Translations under genes and position numbers: made by a program | In this document: piece by piece, positions 34,401-43,315 of the stretch | How the letters are laid out: each line of letters starts with the position of its first letter | Numbering within the stretch: the stretch's first letter is position 1 | NCBI RefSeq assembly: GCF_011440275.1 | Contig: NZ_JAAOIV010000013.1 | Location: 1-64,000, forward strand | Direction of reading: 5' to 3' | Length of the DNA: 64,000 nt | Origin: Metallococcus carri | Lineage (GTDB): Bacteria > Actinomycetota > Actinomycetes > Actinomycetales > Dermatophilaceae | Notes under the pieces: model-generated | What the model was told of the DNA's origin: nothing | The model's input: only the letters and a program-made list of their open reading frames with translations | Database searches by the model: none

Positions 34401-35767
34401 GACGCAGCCTCCGTCCGGCCGCGCTCGCCCAGCGGAGGCAGCCCGAGATGGTCGCGCAAGGTGATGCCGGTGTAGTCCGCGCGGAAGACCCCGCGCTCCT
34501 GCAGCAGCGGCACCACCCGATCGACGAAAGGTGTCAGGCCGTCGGGAGTGATGTGCGGCACCAGGATGAAGCCGTCCGAAGCGTCCGCCTGAACAAGCTC
34601 ATTGAGCTGTGCCGCAACGGTTTTCGCGCTGCCGACGAAGGACTGTCGGCCGGTGACCTCGATGATCAACTCGCGGGTCGACAAGCCCTCGGCTTGCGCG
34701 CGCTCGCGCCACGCCTGTGCGGTGGCTCTGCGGTCCTCGATGCGCGCGGCTGCCCGCCCTTCGCTGACTAGCTGCTCGGTCTCGACCGGGTCGATCTCGG
34801 GCAGCGGTCCGTCCGGGTCGTGGTCGCTCAGGTCGGTGTTCCAGACCTGTTCGAGGAAGGTGATCGCGGTCGCCGGGCTGACCTGAGCCAGCCGCACCTC
34901 GCGCGCCAGCTCCTGCGCCTCCTCGTCGGAGTCGCCGAGCACGAAGGTCGCTGCGGGCAGGATGCGTAGGTCATCGCGCGAGCGGCCGAATCGTGCCAGG
35001 CGGCCCTTCACGTCGGCATAGAACTTCTGCCCGGCCTCGAGGGTGCTGTGCCGGGTGAAGATCGCGTCCGCTGAGGACGCCGCGAAGTCGCGCCCCTCGT
35101 CGGAGTCGCCAGCCTGGAAGATCACCGGGCGACCCTGCGGGCTGCGCGGCACATTGAACTGGCCGGCGATGTCGAAATGCCTGTCCTGGTGGGCGAATTC
35201 GCCCACCTCGGCGCGCCGCACGAAGGTCCCTCTCGCAGCATCCGCGACGAGGTCGTCGTCCGCCCACGAGTCGAACAGCTCCCAGGTCGTGTGCAGGAAG
35301 GACCGCGCTCGGTCGTAGCGATCCTCCTTCGCGAGATAACCCCCGCGTCGGAAGTTCTCACCGGTGAAGGCATCCCACGAGGTCACGACATTCCAGGCGG
35401 CCCGCCCCGCGCTCAGGTGGTCGAGCGTCGCGAACTGGCGCGCGACGTCATACGGCTCGTTGAAGGTGCTGTTGATCGTCCCGGCGAGGCCGAGCCGCTC
35501 GGTGACCGCGGCAAGCGCGGCGAGGATCGTGAAGGTGTCCGGTCGCCCCACCACGTCCAGGTCGTGGATCTTGCCGTGGTGCTCGCGCAACCGCAGGCCT
35601 TCGGCGAGGAAGAGGAAGTCGAATTTCCCGCGCTCGGCGGTCTGCGCGAACCGCCGGAAGGAGTCGAACTCGATGTGACTGCCCGCCGCGGGGTCGGACC
35701 ACACCGTCGTGTTGTTCACACCGGGGAAGTGCGCCGCGAGGTGAATCTGCTTGATGGGCTTGGACAT
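34397..35767 (-). CDS. NtaA/SnaA/DszA-family FMN-dependent monooxygenase
   Basis: A 456-residue class C flavin monooxygenase of the NtaA/DszA/DmoA group: IHLAAHFPGVNNTTVWSDP, RGKFDFLFLAEGL, GRPDTFTILAALAAVTERLG, TSWDAFTGENFRRGG and PVIFQAGDSDEGRDFAA (FMN phosphate). Members degrade dibenzothiophene sulfone, dimethyl sulfide, nitrilotriacetate and related compounds. In this operon the substrate is likely an organosulfur compound. It is followed directly by another LLM gene with a 4-nt overlap. Confidence 0.92.
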   Translation of the reverse strand: MSKPIKQIHLAAHFPGVNNTTVWSDPAAGSHIEFDSFRRFAQTAERGKFDFLFLAEGLRLREHHGKIHDLDVVGRPDTFTILAALAAVTERLGLAGTINSTFNEPYDVARQFATLDHLSAGRAAWNVVTSWDAFTGENFRRGGYLAKEDRYDRARSFLHTTWELFDSWADDDLVADAARGTFVRRAEVGEFAHQDRHFDIAGQFNVPRSPQGRPVIFQAGDSDEGRDFAASSADAIFTRHSTLEAGQKFYADVKGRLARFGRSRDDLRILPAATFVLGDSDEEAQELAREVRLAQVSPATAITFLEQVWNTDLSDHDPDGPLPEIDPVETEQLVSEGRAAARIEDRRATAQAWRERAQAEGLSTRELIIEVTGRQSFVGSAKTVAAQLNELVQADASDGFILVPHITPDGLTPFVDRVVPLLQERGVFRADYTGITLRDHLGLPPLGERGRTEAAS

Positions 35768-35785
35768 TGCACTCCTCGGAGATTG

Positions 35786-36967
35786 TCACGCGGGGGCGTA
35801 GCGGTTGATGGCGGCGGTGAGCTCGAACCGCTCCCGCAGGCTCGATCCGTCGTAGCGGCTAGGTCGCACGCCGCGTTGCTGCAGCACCGGAACGACCTCC
35901 TCGACGATCCGGGTCAGGTCGTCCGGGATCGTCGCTGGCCGCAGTCGTATGCCGTCTGCTCCCGCTGCGTGCCAGTCCTCGATCAGGTCAGCCAGATCTG
36001 TGGGCGACCCGGTGAAAACGGTTGCGTCACTGCCGAATTCAGCACCCTCAAGGAGGTCGAGGCGCTCCTTGCGGGCACGTGCGGCGGCCTCTGACCCGTC
36101 GAGGAAGACCACCACGTCGGCAACCACGATCGGTGGGTCCGGCAGGGTGCGCTCGGGGCTCGCGGCTCGGATCGCCGCGCGGATCTGCCCGAGCTGGGCG
36201 GGGTTGCGCGGCGTGACGAGGCCCAGGTCGGCGGAACGCGCGATGAGTTCGAAGCCGTCCTGCTGGTGGGCCAGCACTGTCACCAGCGGTTGGCCCTGCG
36301 GTGGCCGCGGGGTGATCGACGGTCCGCGCACGGAGAAGTGCTCGGAGTGGAAGTCGATGTAGTGCAGCTTGTCCCGGTCAACGAACCGGCCGGTTGCGAC
36401 ATCGCGGATCTCGGCGTCGTCCTCCCAGCTGTCCCAGAGCCGGCGGATCACCTCGGCGTAATCGCTCACCTCGGTGAAGGCAGCTGCCACGGCGCGTCGC
36501 CAATCCGCAGTGCCGACAGGGGAATCGGGGAACTCGCGTCGCCCGAAGTGGCGTGCCTCGGTGGCGTTGGCGCCGGCGCGCAGCCGCACCCCGGCCCGGC
36601 CACCGCTGACGAAGTCGAGGGTGGCGATCGCCTTGGACAGTTGGAAGGGTTCGGTGTGCGCGACGGTCGCGGTCGGCAGCAGCCCGATGCCGCGGGCCGT
36701 CGGCGCCACCCGCGCTGCGGTGAGCACCGCGTCGAGGCGACCGGTCACGTGATCGACCCGCCGAGCGGGCGCCCCGGCATACGGCGACTGGAGTGTGAAC
36801 TCGTCCTCGAAGGTGACGAAGTCCAAGACACCGCGCTCGGCTTCGGCGACCAGGTCGACCCAGTACCCGGCGGTGAAGAAGTCCTGGGCTCGCGCGCCGT
36901 CCTCTCGCCAGGCCTGCGGGTGCCACCCTCCGGCGGTGAGCGCGACGCCGAGGAAGGGCCCGCTCAC
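35786..36967 (-). CDS. LLM class flavin-dependent oxidoreductase
   Basis: A 393-residue luciferase-like monooxygenase: DLVAEAERGVLDFVTFEDEF, LLPTATVAHTEPFQLSKAIA, TLDFVSGGRAGVRLRAG and PLVTVLAHQQDGFELIARSA. GTG 36967 overlaps the DUF1684 stop (GTGA); an upstream in-frame extension lies inside the DUF1684 gene and is not used. It belongs to the same organosulfur operon. Three related but clearly different LLM enzymes in a row suggest several substrates. Confidence 0.9.
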   Translation of the reverse strand: MSGPFLGVALTAGGWHPQAWREDGARAQDFFTAGYWVDLVAEAERGVLDFVTFEDEFTLQSPYAGAPARRVDHVTGRLDAVLTAARVAPTARGIGLLPTATVAHTEPFQLSKAIATLDFVSGGRAGVRLRAGANATEARHFGRREFPDSPVGTADWRRAVAAAFTEVSDYAEVIRRLWDSWEDDAEIRDVATGRFVDRDKLHYIDFHSEHFSVRGPSITPRPPQGQPLVTVLAHQQDGFELIARSADLGLVTPRNPAQLGQIRAAIRAASPERTLPDPPIVVADVVVFLDGSEAAARARKERLDLLEGAEFGSDATVFTGSPTDLADLIEDWHAAGADGIRLRPATIPDDLTRIVEEVVPVLQQRGVRPSRYDGSSLRERFELTAAINRYAPA

Positions 36968-37779
36968 CGTGCTGCTCCGGCCGGTTGCTGCTCGCCGGCG
37001 CGCACCTCGAAGGGCAGCCGGTTCTGAGCCGGCGGCAGCGGACAGGTGGCGTGCGGGGTGTAGGCGCACGGCAGGTTGACCGCGCGGTTGAAGTCGAGCA
37101 CGACCTCGCCCGTGGCACTCGGCGCCGCGACGCTCAAGCCGCGCACCGAGTCGACCGTCTCCCGGCCGGCAGTCGCGTCAGTGAAGAGGATCTGCAGGCC
37201 GTCGTCCTTGCCGGGGAAGGCCAGCACGGTATGCCGAATACCCTTGTACTCGAACGTGATTCGGCCAGGCGCGTCGTAGACATGCTCGAGGCCGTCGACC
37301 GCAGCACCCACCGTGGTCGGCTGCGGCTCAGCGAAGGGTTCGTAGTGTCCGGGCAGCACCCACTCATGGGAGACCGGGAAGGCGGGCGTCCCGGCATACT
37401 CCCTGACGAGCGGGTGGTCGGGGCGACGGGGGCGGACGATCGACAGCCCACCCCGAGTGGCGACTTCGATCGCCGTGTCGCCCGAGATCAGGGTGAGGCC
37501 GCCACGCTCGGGAATGACCGGCAAGATGTGCCGCCCCTCGAGCGGTTCGCCGTCGAGCAGCAGATGCTCGCCGGGCTGGAGCTGCACGACGACCTGGTCG
37601 TCGGCCACCGACCACTCACCGGGGGCGTCGGGCACCCGTTGTGGGAAGTCGTCGAGGAAGTTCAGCCCGGTGATGGCGAGAAAGCCGTGCGGGTCGGCGC
37701 GGCGCGCCTCGTGGTCGCGATGCCAGTCCTGCCAGTCCTGCTGCAATGCGGTGTCGTCACGGACGTCTTGAGTCGTCAT
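36964..37779 (-). CDS. DUF1684 domain protein
   Basis: A 271-residue protein of the DUF1684 family. The family end motif is VLDFNRAVNLPCAYTPHATC PLPPAQNRLP, and the start is WHRDHEARRADPHGFLAITG. ATG 37779 has AGGAGG 5 nt upstream. The family lacks a defined activity, although two Cys and a His in the ATC-PLPP block look like a metal site. Here it sits between the transporter and the monooxygenases of an operon controlled by SAM-IV, which suggests a role in organosulfur metabolism. Confidence 0.85.
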   Translation of the reverse strand: MTTQDVRDDTALQQDWQDWHRDHEARRADPHGFLAITGLNFLDDFPQRVPDAPGEWSVADDQVVVQLQPGEHLLLDGEPLEGRHILPVIPERGGLTLISGDTAIEVATRGGLSIVRPRRPDHPLVREYAGTPAFPVSHEWVLPGHYEPFAEPQPTTVGAAVDGLEHVYDAPGRITFEYKGIRHTVLAFPGKDDGLQILFTDATAGRETVDSVRGLSVAAPSATGEVVLDFNRAVNLPCAYTPHATCPLPPAQNRLPFEVRAGEQQPAGAAR

Positions 37780-37828
37780 GGGGTCCTCCTCGCGCAACGA
37801 AACACGTTGCGGTTGTTGGTAATAGCCG

Positions 37829-38764
37829 TCAGAAGGTCGGCCTGGGGTTGAGTTGTGACTGTTTGATCGCCGAGAACGGGACGCCCCATTTGGCGAAGAT
37901 CTTCGCGTAGGTGCCGTCCTTGATCAGACCGTTGATCGCGGCGATGAGCGCGGGTGCGATCGGTGAACCCTTCGCGGTGATGAAACCCACCGGCGTCTGG
38001 GTGACCTGTCCAAGGAAGCGGGTGCCGTCGAGCTTCTTGACCAGCACCTTGAGGCTCAGCGTGGGACCGAAGTAGGCGTCGATCTTGCCGTTCTGCAGGC
38101 CGAGATAGATCGGTGCGTTGTCGGAGAAGTACTGCACGGTGTAGGGCTGCTTGCCCTGCGCGGCGCACTCGTTCTTGTGGGTCTCGAGCAGCTTCTGGAA
38201 GGTGGTGCCCGAACCGGTCGCGATCTTCAGACCGCACACATCGCTGAGCTTGGTCACCGACTGGACCTTGACCTGCTTGCTGCCGACGAAGGCCTGACCG
38301 TCGTTGAGGTAGGTCGCGAAGTCGACGATCTTCAGCCGCTCCTTGGTCACGCCGAAATTGGCCTGTCCCACTTGGTATTTGCCGTTCTGGACGCCCGGCA
38401 CGATGGTCGGGAACGTGCCGGTCTGCACCTTCCAGGTGATGCCCAAAGATTTGGCGACGGCCGCGCGCAGGTCGATGTCGAGACCGACTTCCTTGCCGTC
38501 CTGTATGCCGGTGTGCGGCAGCGCCGAGGTCCCGGTCACCCGGGTTGCCCCGAGCGTGAGTTGCTGCGAGGACTGGACGTCGGCGGGGAGGAGCTTGCGC
38601 GCAGCGCTGTTGATCTGGACGGCCGCGACCGCGTTGGCCGACCCGCCCGGTGCTCCGGACTGGGAGGAGGAGTCCGGGCTGTTGGAGCCACAGCCCGCAA
38701 GGGTGGCGAGGGTGAACACGGTGGCCACCGCCGGGGCGGCGCGGCGGAGCAGAGGCGAGGGCAT
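37829..38764 (-). CDS. ABC transporter substrate-binding lipoprotein (polar amino-acid type)
   Basis: A 311-residue exported lipoprotein: signal PAVATVFTLATLAGC with lipobox LAGC (the Cys is about residue 24), then a Ser/Gly-rich linker and a type II periplasmic-binding domain (GLDIDLRAAVAKSLGITWKV, RLKIVDFATYLNDGQAFVG, GLKIATGSGTTFQKLLETH). ATG 38764 has AAAGGA 7 nt upstream. It starts 11 bp after the ATPase stop. With the neighbouring ATPase and permease it forms an uptake system, probably for sulfur-containing amino acids or sulfonates given the riboswitch. Confidence 0.92.
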   Translation of the reverse strand: MPSPLLRRAAPAVATVFTLATLAGCGSNSPDSSSQSGAPGGSANAVAAVQINSAARKLLPADVQSSQQLTLGATRVTGTSALPHTGIQDGKEVGLDIDLRAAVAKSLGITWKVQTGTFPTIVPGVQNGKYQVGQANFGVTKERLKIVDFATYLNDGQAFVGSKQVKVQSVTKLSDVCGLKIATGSGTTFQKLLETHKNECAAQGKQPYTVQYFSDNAPIYLGLQNGKIDAYFGPTLSLKVLVKKLDGTRFLGQVTQTPVGFITAKGSPIAPALIAAINGLIKDGTYAKIFAKWGVPFSAIKQSQLNPRPTF

Positions 38765-38775
38765 GAGGGGTCCTT

Positions 38776-39537
38776 TCACAGCACCGCGGCCAGGAAGGCG
38801 CGGGCACGTTCGGATTGGGTGTGCTGCAAAACCGTTGCGGGATCGCCGGATTCGATGATGTGACCGTCCTCGAGGAAGACGACCTGGTCGGCGACCTCGC
38901 GAGCGAAGCCGATCTCGTGGGTGACGATCGCCAGCGTGATGCCGGTGGCGGCGAGGTCCTTGATCACGCTCAGCACCTCGCCGACGAGCTCGGGGTCGAG
39001 CGCGCTGGTTGGCTCATCGAAGAGGATCAGCGCCGGGTCCATCGCCAGGGCGCGGGCGATCGCCACCCGCTGCTGCTGGCCTCCGGACAACTGGCTCGGG
39101 TAGGCGTCGTCACGGCCGGCCAAGCCGACGCGGGCGAGCAGCTCACTGGCCCGAGCGCGCGCGGTGCGGACGGGCACGCCCTGAGCGAGTGGGCCCTCGA
39201 CGATGTTTTCGGCCGCGGTGCGGTGGGCGAAGAGGTTGAAATGCTGGAAGACCATGCCGATCCGGGCGCGTTGCGCGGCGATCTCACGCGGTGACCGCTC
39301 CCGCAGCCGGTTGCCGTCCGGGCGGAAGCCGATGATCTCACCACCGACTTCGACATACCCACGGTCCGGCCTTTCCAGGTGGTTGATGCAGCGCAGCAGC
39401 GTCGACTTGCCCGAACCGGACGGGCCCAGGATCGCCGTGACGCTGCCCTCGGCCAGGTCGAGGTCGACGCCGTCGAGCACGGTGTGGCTGCCGAACTGCT
39501 TGTGCAGATTGCGGATTCGCACCAGGGGCCGGGTCAT
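38776..39537 (-). CDS. ABC transporter ATPase, polar amino-acid type
   Basis: A 253-residue ATPase. Walker A is GPSGSGKST, signature [19 protein letters not shown], Walker [21 protein letters not shown], switch His in [14 protein letters not shown]. The [19 protein letters not shown] stretch is the usual Q-loop of GlnQ/HisP proteins. ATG 39537 overlaps the permease stop (ATGA). It powers the uptake system of this operon. Confidence 0.95.
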   Translation of the reverse strand: MTRPLVRIRNLHKQFGSHTVLDGVDLDLAEGSVTAILGPSGSGKSTLLRCINHLERPDRGYVEVGGEIIGFRPDGNRLRERSPREIAAQRARIGMVFQHFNLFAHRTAAENIVEGPLAQGVPVRTARARASELLARVGLAGRDDAYPSQLSGGQQQRVAIARALAMDPALILFDEPTSALDPELVGEVLSVIKDLAATGITLAIVTHEIGFAREVADQVVFLEDGHIIESGDPATVLQHTQSERARAFLAAVL

Positions 39538-40520
39538 CGGGTCACCTCCAGGTCGCGGCGGCCGGGGAAGATGCGCAGGCCCGCACCCCAGGTGCGCCAC
39601 CAGCCGCTGGATGTGCCGACGCGGGTGCTGCGCCCGAAGTGCCGCTCCAGGAAGTGCTGGCCGATCGAGAGCAGGGTGGTGAGCAGGAGGTACCAGAGGG
39701 TCGCCACGAGCAGCAGCGGGATGATCTTGAAGTTGTCGTTGTAGATCAGCTCGGTGGTGCCGAGGAGGTCCTGCACCGCGATGACGCTGACGAGCGAGGT
39801 GGCCTTGAGCATGCCGATGAGCAGGTTGCCCGAGGCCGGGATGATCGACGGCATGGCCTGCGGCAGGATCACCCGTCGGAACACCCGAAAGCGTGACAGG
39901 CCAAGGGATTCCGCCGCCTCGACCTGGCCGCGCGGGACGGCCAGGATGCCGCCGCGGACGATCTCGGCGGCGAAGGCCGCGACGTCGACGCTGAGCGCGA
40001 CATAGGCGGCGGCCACCGCGGAGAACAGATGTGCGGTCTGGAAGGAAACGAACTCCGGGCCGAACGGGATGCCGAGGGACAGGCGCGGATAGAGCGAAGC
40101 GATCTCGTACCAGAAGAGCAACTGCACTAGCGGCGGCACGGAGCGGACCAGCCAGACGAAACCGAAGCTCACCGTCGACAGCACCGGGTTGTCCGACAGC
40201 CGCATCGCGGCGACCGCAACGCCGAGCAGGTAGCCGCTGACCAGCACGGCAGCGGTCAGCCAGATGGTGAGCACCAACCCGCGCAGGATCGCGTCGCTCA
40301 GGAAGTAGTCACCGACGATCGACCACTGGAAGTTCGGGTTGGTGAGCAGCGTGTTGACGACCATCGCGGCGAGCACGAGCCCGGCGACGACGCCGGCCCA
40401 GCGACCCGGTCGGCGCCGGGCGACCAAGCGCGGTTCGGGGCTCGGGATCGGGCGGGTGGTCGTGGCGTCGGGTGACTCGGCGGTCTTTGCCGACGCCAGT
40501 GATGCAGCAACTGGAGACAT
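39534..40520 (-). CDS. ABC transporter permease, polar amino-acid type
   Basis: A 328-residue permease with an unusually long N-terminal cytoplasmic segment (about 40 residues) before the first helix, then at least six hydrophobic segments. The EAA loop is VEAAESLGLSRFRVFRRVIL PQAMPSIIP, as in HisM/GlnP proteins, and the first periplasmic block is FVWLVRSVPPLVQLLFWYE. ATG 40520 has GAGGAA upstream. It is the first gene after the SAM-IV riboswitch, so sulfur (SAM) status controls the whole operon. Confidence 0.92.
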   Translation of the reverse strand: MSPVAASLASAKTAESPDATTTRPIPSPEPRLVARRRPGRWAGVVAGLVLAAMVVNTLLTNPNFQWSIVGDYFLSDAILRGLVLTIWLTAAVLVSGYLLGVAVAAMRLSDNPVLSTVSFGFVWLVRSVPPLVQLLFWYEIASLYPRLSLGIPFGPEFVSFQTAHLFSAVAAAYVALSVDVAAFAAEIVRGGILAVPRGQVEAAESLGLSRFRVFRRVILPQAMPSIIPASGNLLIGMLKATSLVSVIAVQDLLGTTELIYNDNFKIIPLLLVATLWYLLLTTLLSIGQHFLERHFGRSTRVGTSSGWWRTWGAGLRIFPGRRDLEVTR

Positions 40521-40538
40521 GGCTTCTTCCTCGCGCTT

Positions 40539-40650
40539 ATGACCCGACGGGACGCGGGTCATCCGGTGGTCACCTGGAGCACCCCACCGCGGTGGAGGGT
40601 TGCCGGGTAGCAAGCCAGGGCTTCGCGCTACCTCTCGTCACCTGGCGACC
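40539..40650 (-). promoter_or_regulatory. SAM-IV riboswitch
   Basis: On the minus strand the leader reads GGTGACGAGAGGTAGCGCG, AAGCCCTGGCTTGCTACC, CGGCAACCCTCCACCGCGG, TGGGGTGCTCCAGGTGACC, ACC, in that order, which follows the SAM-IV pattern (same ligand core as SAM-I, with CGGCAACC and GGGTGC conserved). It is followed by a small hairpin with perfect arms ATGACCC and GGGTCAT just before the Shine-Dalgarno, which may be the expression platform. When SAM is plentiful the sulfur-uptake operon should be turned off. Identified by eye. Confidence 0.88.
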
Positions 40651-40783
40651 ACGCTAATGCCAGGTTTTGAATATCGCAACGTAAAGTTATGTGAATGACG
40701 CCACAGGACCGGGCGGCGAGCCCGGCATACGGGCGATATCTGTTGTGCCGCAACGGTTTTCGCTGATTCACGAGAGGCCCACC

Positions 40784-41911
40784 ATGCCCGCTGACCGCCC
40801 CACACCGCTGTCCGTGCTGGATCTGGTGCCCATTGCGAGCGGGAGCAATGCCCACGATGCGATACACGCCAGCGTGGAGTTGGCCCGCGCTGCGGAGGAG
40901 TGGGGATATCGGCGGTATTGGTTCGCCGAGCATCACCTCAACCCGGGGGTCGCGGGCACCTCACCGGCGGCGCTCATCGCCCTGGCCGGGGCGGCGACCT
41001 CCTCGATCCGGCTCGGCTCCGCAGCCGTGCAGATGGGCCACCGCACCGCGTTGACGACGGCTGAGGAGTTCAGCCTGCTGGCGAGCGCCTTCCCCGGTCG
41101 GGTCGATCTCGGGCTCGGACGTTCCGGCGGCGGCCCGCCGCAGGACGCAGCTCAGCCGAGGACCACGACCGAAGTGCTCGACAACGGGCTGATTCTGCCG
41201 CCGCCGTTCTCGTTCGGTGCCGTTGCGCGGTCGCCGCGGTTCGCCATGCAGAAGGATCTGCTGCTCCAGCCGGGCGCGAAGCCGCAGCCGTATGGCGATC
41301 AGCTCGCCGACCTGCTCGCCCTGCTCGACGGGCGTTATGTGCACGGCAACGGTCAGCGGGCTGCCCTGCCGGGCGGCCGGTCGGACCTGCAGGTGTGGGT
41401 GCACGGCAGCAGCGCCGGCGAGAGCGCGCAGGCCGCCGGGCGGCTGGGTCTGCGTTTCGGTGCGAACTACCACGTTGCGCCGGCGAGTGTTCTCGAGGCC
41501 GTGGACGCCTATCGCGCGGCGTTCAAGCCGAGCGCCGACCTGGCAGCACCATACGTCATCGTCTCAGCTGACGTGGTCGTGGCCGAAACCGCAGCAGCCG
41601 CAAGGGAACTCAGCGCCGGCTACGGACCGTGGGTGCGCAGCATTCGCAACGGAGAGGGGGCGATCGAGTTCCCGTCACCATCCGAAGCGCGCGCTCTGCC
41701 GTGGACGCCGGAGGATGACGCGATGGTGGCCGACCGCGTCGCGACCCAGTTCGTCGGCACGCCCGACCGGGTGGCCGAGCGGCTCACGCAATTGCGTGAT
41801 GCGACCGGCGCGGACGAACTGCTCGTGACGACGGTGACCCACGATCCGGCCGATCGGCTGCGCTCCTATCAACTGCTGGCCAAGGAGTGGTCCCAGCGCG
41901 GGTCCGCGTGA
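40784..41911 (+). CDS. LLM class flavin-dependent oxidoreductase, divergent from the sulfur operon
   Basis: A 375-residue luciferase-like monooxygenase: WGYRRYWFAEHHLNPGVAG, SSIRLGSAAVQMGHRTALTT, FPGRVDLGLGRSGGGPP and VWVHGSSAGESAQAAGRLGL. ATG 40784 has GAGAGG upstream. The promoter region is shared with the SAM-IV operon in the other direction, so its products probably meet in the same pathway. The substrate is unknown. Confidence 0.9.
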   Translation: MPADRPTPLSVLDLVPIASGSNAHDAIHASVELARAAEEWGYRRYWFAEHHLNPGVAGTSPAALIALAGAATSSIRLGSAAVQMGHRTALTTAEEFSLLASAFPGRVDLGLGRSGGGPPQDAAQPRTTTEVLDNGLILPPPFSFGAVARSPRFAMQKDLLLQPGAKPQPYGDQLADLLALLDGRYVHGNGQRAALPGGRSDLQVWVHGSSAGESAQAAGRLGLRFGANYHVAPASVLEAVDAYRAAFKPSADLAAPYVIVSADVVVAETAAAARELSAGYGPWVRSIRNGEGAIEFPSPSEARALPWTPEDDAMVADRVATQFVGTPDRVAERLTQLRDATGADELLVTTVTHDPADRLRSYQLLAKEWSQRGSA

Positions 41912-41945
41912 CGAACCCGGTGCTGCCGAAGCCGGCGGGCGGGGA

Positions 41946-42050
41946 GTGACGTCTCGCGATGAACTGGTGACGTTTCGCGGAGAACTGGTGACGTTTCGCG
42001 GAGATCTAGTGACGTTTCGCGGAGATCTAGTGACGTTTCGCGGGCGGCGG
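41946..42050. repeat. Tandem array, 21-bp unit, 5 copies, overlapping a gene end
   Basis: GTGACGTTTCGCGGAG starts at 41946 (diverged), 41967, 41988, 42009 and 42030. The last copies extend into the minus-strand dihydrofolate reductase-like gene and encode its final residues and its stop (CACTAG in the minus reading, at 42027-42029). The array therefore looks like repeated copies of that gene's 3' end. It is one of the convergent-gap arrays. Confidence 0.9.
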
Positions 42051-42608
42051 GCGGTAGGTCAGCCAGAGTCCGCCGTTGGTCGTGGGCACCGACTCGACGA
42101 GTTCGAAGCGCACCAGATCGGGCAGCGCATCGCTGAGGCGACGGCCCTGCGGGTCGAGCACCGGTCCGACGGCCAGCTGCAGTTCGTCCACCAGACCCTC
42201 GGCGAGCAACGATTGCACCAGGGTGATGCTGCCGTGCACGCCGATGTCACCGTCACCCGGGCGAGCCTTCAGCTCGGCCACGACGTCGGAGAGCGGACCG
42301 CCGACGGCCTCGACCTCGCCCCACTCGCGGTCGAGGGGCCGCGAGGTGATGACGACCTTGTGCACGCCGTTGATCCAGTCGGCGAACGGCTGCTCAGTGA
42401 CCGTCGGCCAGTAGCGGGACCACTCGTCATACATGTTGCGGCCCAACAGGATCAGGTCCTGTCGGCCGATGAGCTTGGCTTCCTGCGCGTCCATCACCGC
42501 GTCGTACCCGGGCGGCGACGGCCCGTCGGACTCGACGGGGAAGGGACGGCTCGGGTCGTCGACCGCACCGTCCAGCGAGCTCAGGGTGAAGACCACGATC
42601 CTGCGCAT
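42027..42608 (-). CDS. Dihydrofolate reductase family (RibD C-terminal-like) protein
   Basis: A 193-residue protein of the DHFR/RibD_C family: IVVFTLSSLDGAVDDPSR, LILLGRNMYDEWSRYWP, KVVITSRPLDREWG and GDIGVHGSITLVQSLLAEGL, VDELQLAVGPVL. It lacks the full DHFR active site and belongs to the broader reductase group of actinobacteria, probably NAD(P)H dependent. The stop codon lies in the 21-bp repeat array. Confidence 0.87.
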   Translation of the reverse strand: MRRIVVFTLSSLDGAVDDPSRPFPVESDGPSPPGYDAVMDAQEAKLIGRQDLILLGRNMYDEWSRYWPTVTEQPFADWINGVHKVVITSRPLDREWGEVEAVGGPLSDVVAELKARPGDGDIGVHGSITLVQSLLAEGLVDELQLAVGPVLDPQGRRLSDALPDLVRFELVESVPTTNGGLWLTYRPPPAKRH

Positions 42609-42690
42609 GCCTGGCTCCTGTCGTAAAATGTCCGCTCAGAGGAGACTCCCAGCGGCGCTAACCGCCACCCTCCCAGGGTCACCGGTCAAG

Positions 42691-43305
42691 ATGTCCTGCG
42701 TGACCGACACCATCCTGAACCTCAGCCCGATCCTCGTCTTCGTGGTCGTCGGGCTGCTCGTCTTCGCCGAGGACGCGCTCTTCGTCGGCTTCGTGCTCCC
42801 CGGGGAGACGGCGGCCGTGCTCGGCGGCGTCGTCGCCAGCCAGGGCCGCATCAGCGTCGTCGCGATGTGCGCGGTCGTCGTGCTCGCCGCGATCGCCGGC
42901 GACAGCGTCGGCTACGAGGTCGGCCGCAAATTAGGACCCCGCCTGCTGCAGCTGAAAGTGCTCGACAAGCGCCGCGCCAAGCTCGACCAGGCGCAGGATT
43001 TCCTGCGGCGGCGCGGCGGCTCGGCGGTCTTCCTCGGGCGATTCATCGCGTTCTTCCGCGCGGTGATGCCGGCGCTCGCGGGTACGGCGCGCATGCGCTA
43101 TCCGGTCTTCCTCGCCTTCAATGCCCTCGGCGGACTCGTGTGGGGCATCGGCTTCGTGCTGCTCGGCTACCTCGCCGGCGCGTCATACAAGACGGTCGAG
43201 AAGACCGTCGGGCGCGACCTGGCGATCGGCATTGCCGCTCTCGTGGTCATCGGTCTGGTCGTATGGCGGGTGCGCGCCCACCGCCGGGACGCGCGGACTG
43301 AGTAG
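42691..43305 (+). CDS. DedA family membrane protein
   Basis: A 204-residue DedA/SNARE-associated family protein: ILVFVVVGLLVFAEDALFVG, LPGETAAVLGGVVASQG, then GRFIAFFRAVMPALAGTARM and LGYLAGASYKTVEKTVG. The family flips undecaprenyl phosphate or phospholipids and contributes to envelope homeostasis. ATG 42691 is used; GTG 42700 is the alternative. It is divergent from the DHFR-like gene, 82 bp away, and the esterase gene follows after 10 bp. Confidence 0.88.
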   Translation: MSCVTDTILNLSPILVFVVVGLLVFAEDALFVGFVLPGETAAVLGGVVASQGRISVVAMCAVVVLAAIAGDSVGYEVGRKLGPRLLQLKVLDKRRAKLDQAQDFLRRRGGSAVFLGRFIAFFRAVMPALAGTARMRYPVFLAFNALGGLVWGIGFVLLGYLAGASYKTVEKTVGRDLAIGIAALVVIGLVVWRVRAHRRDARTE

Positions 43306-43315
43306 CCTGCGAGGT

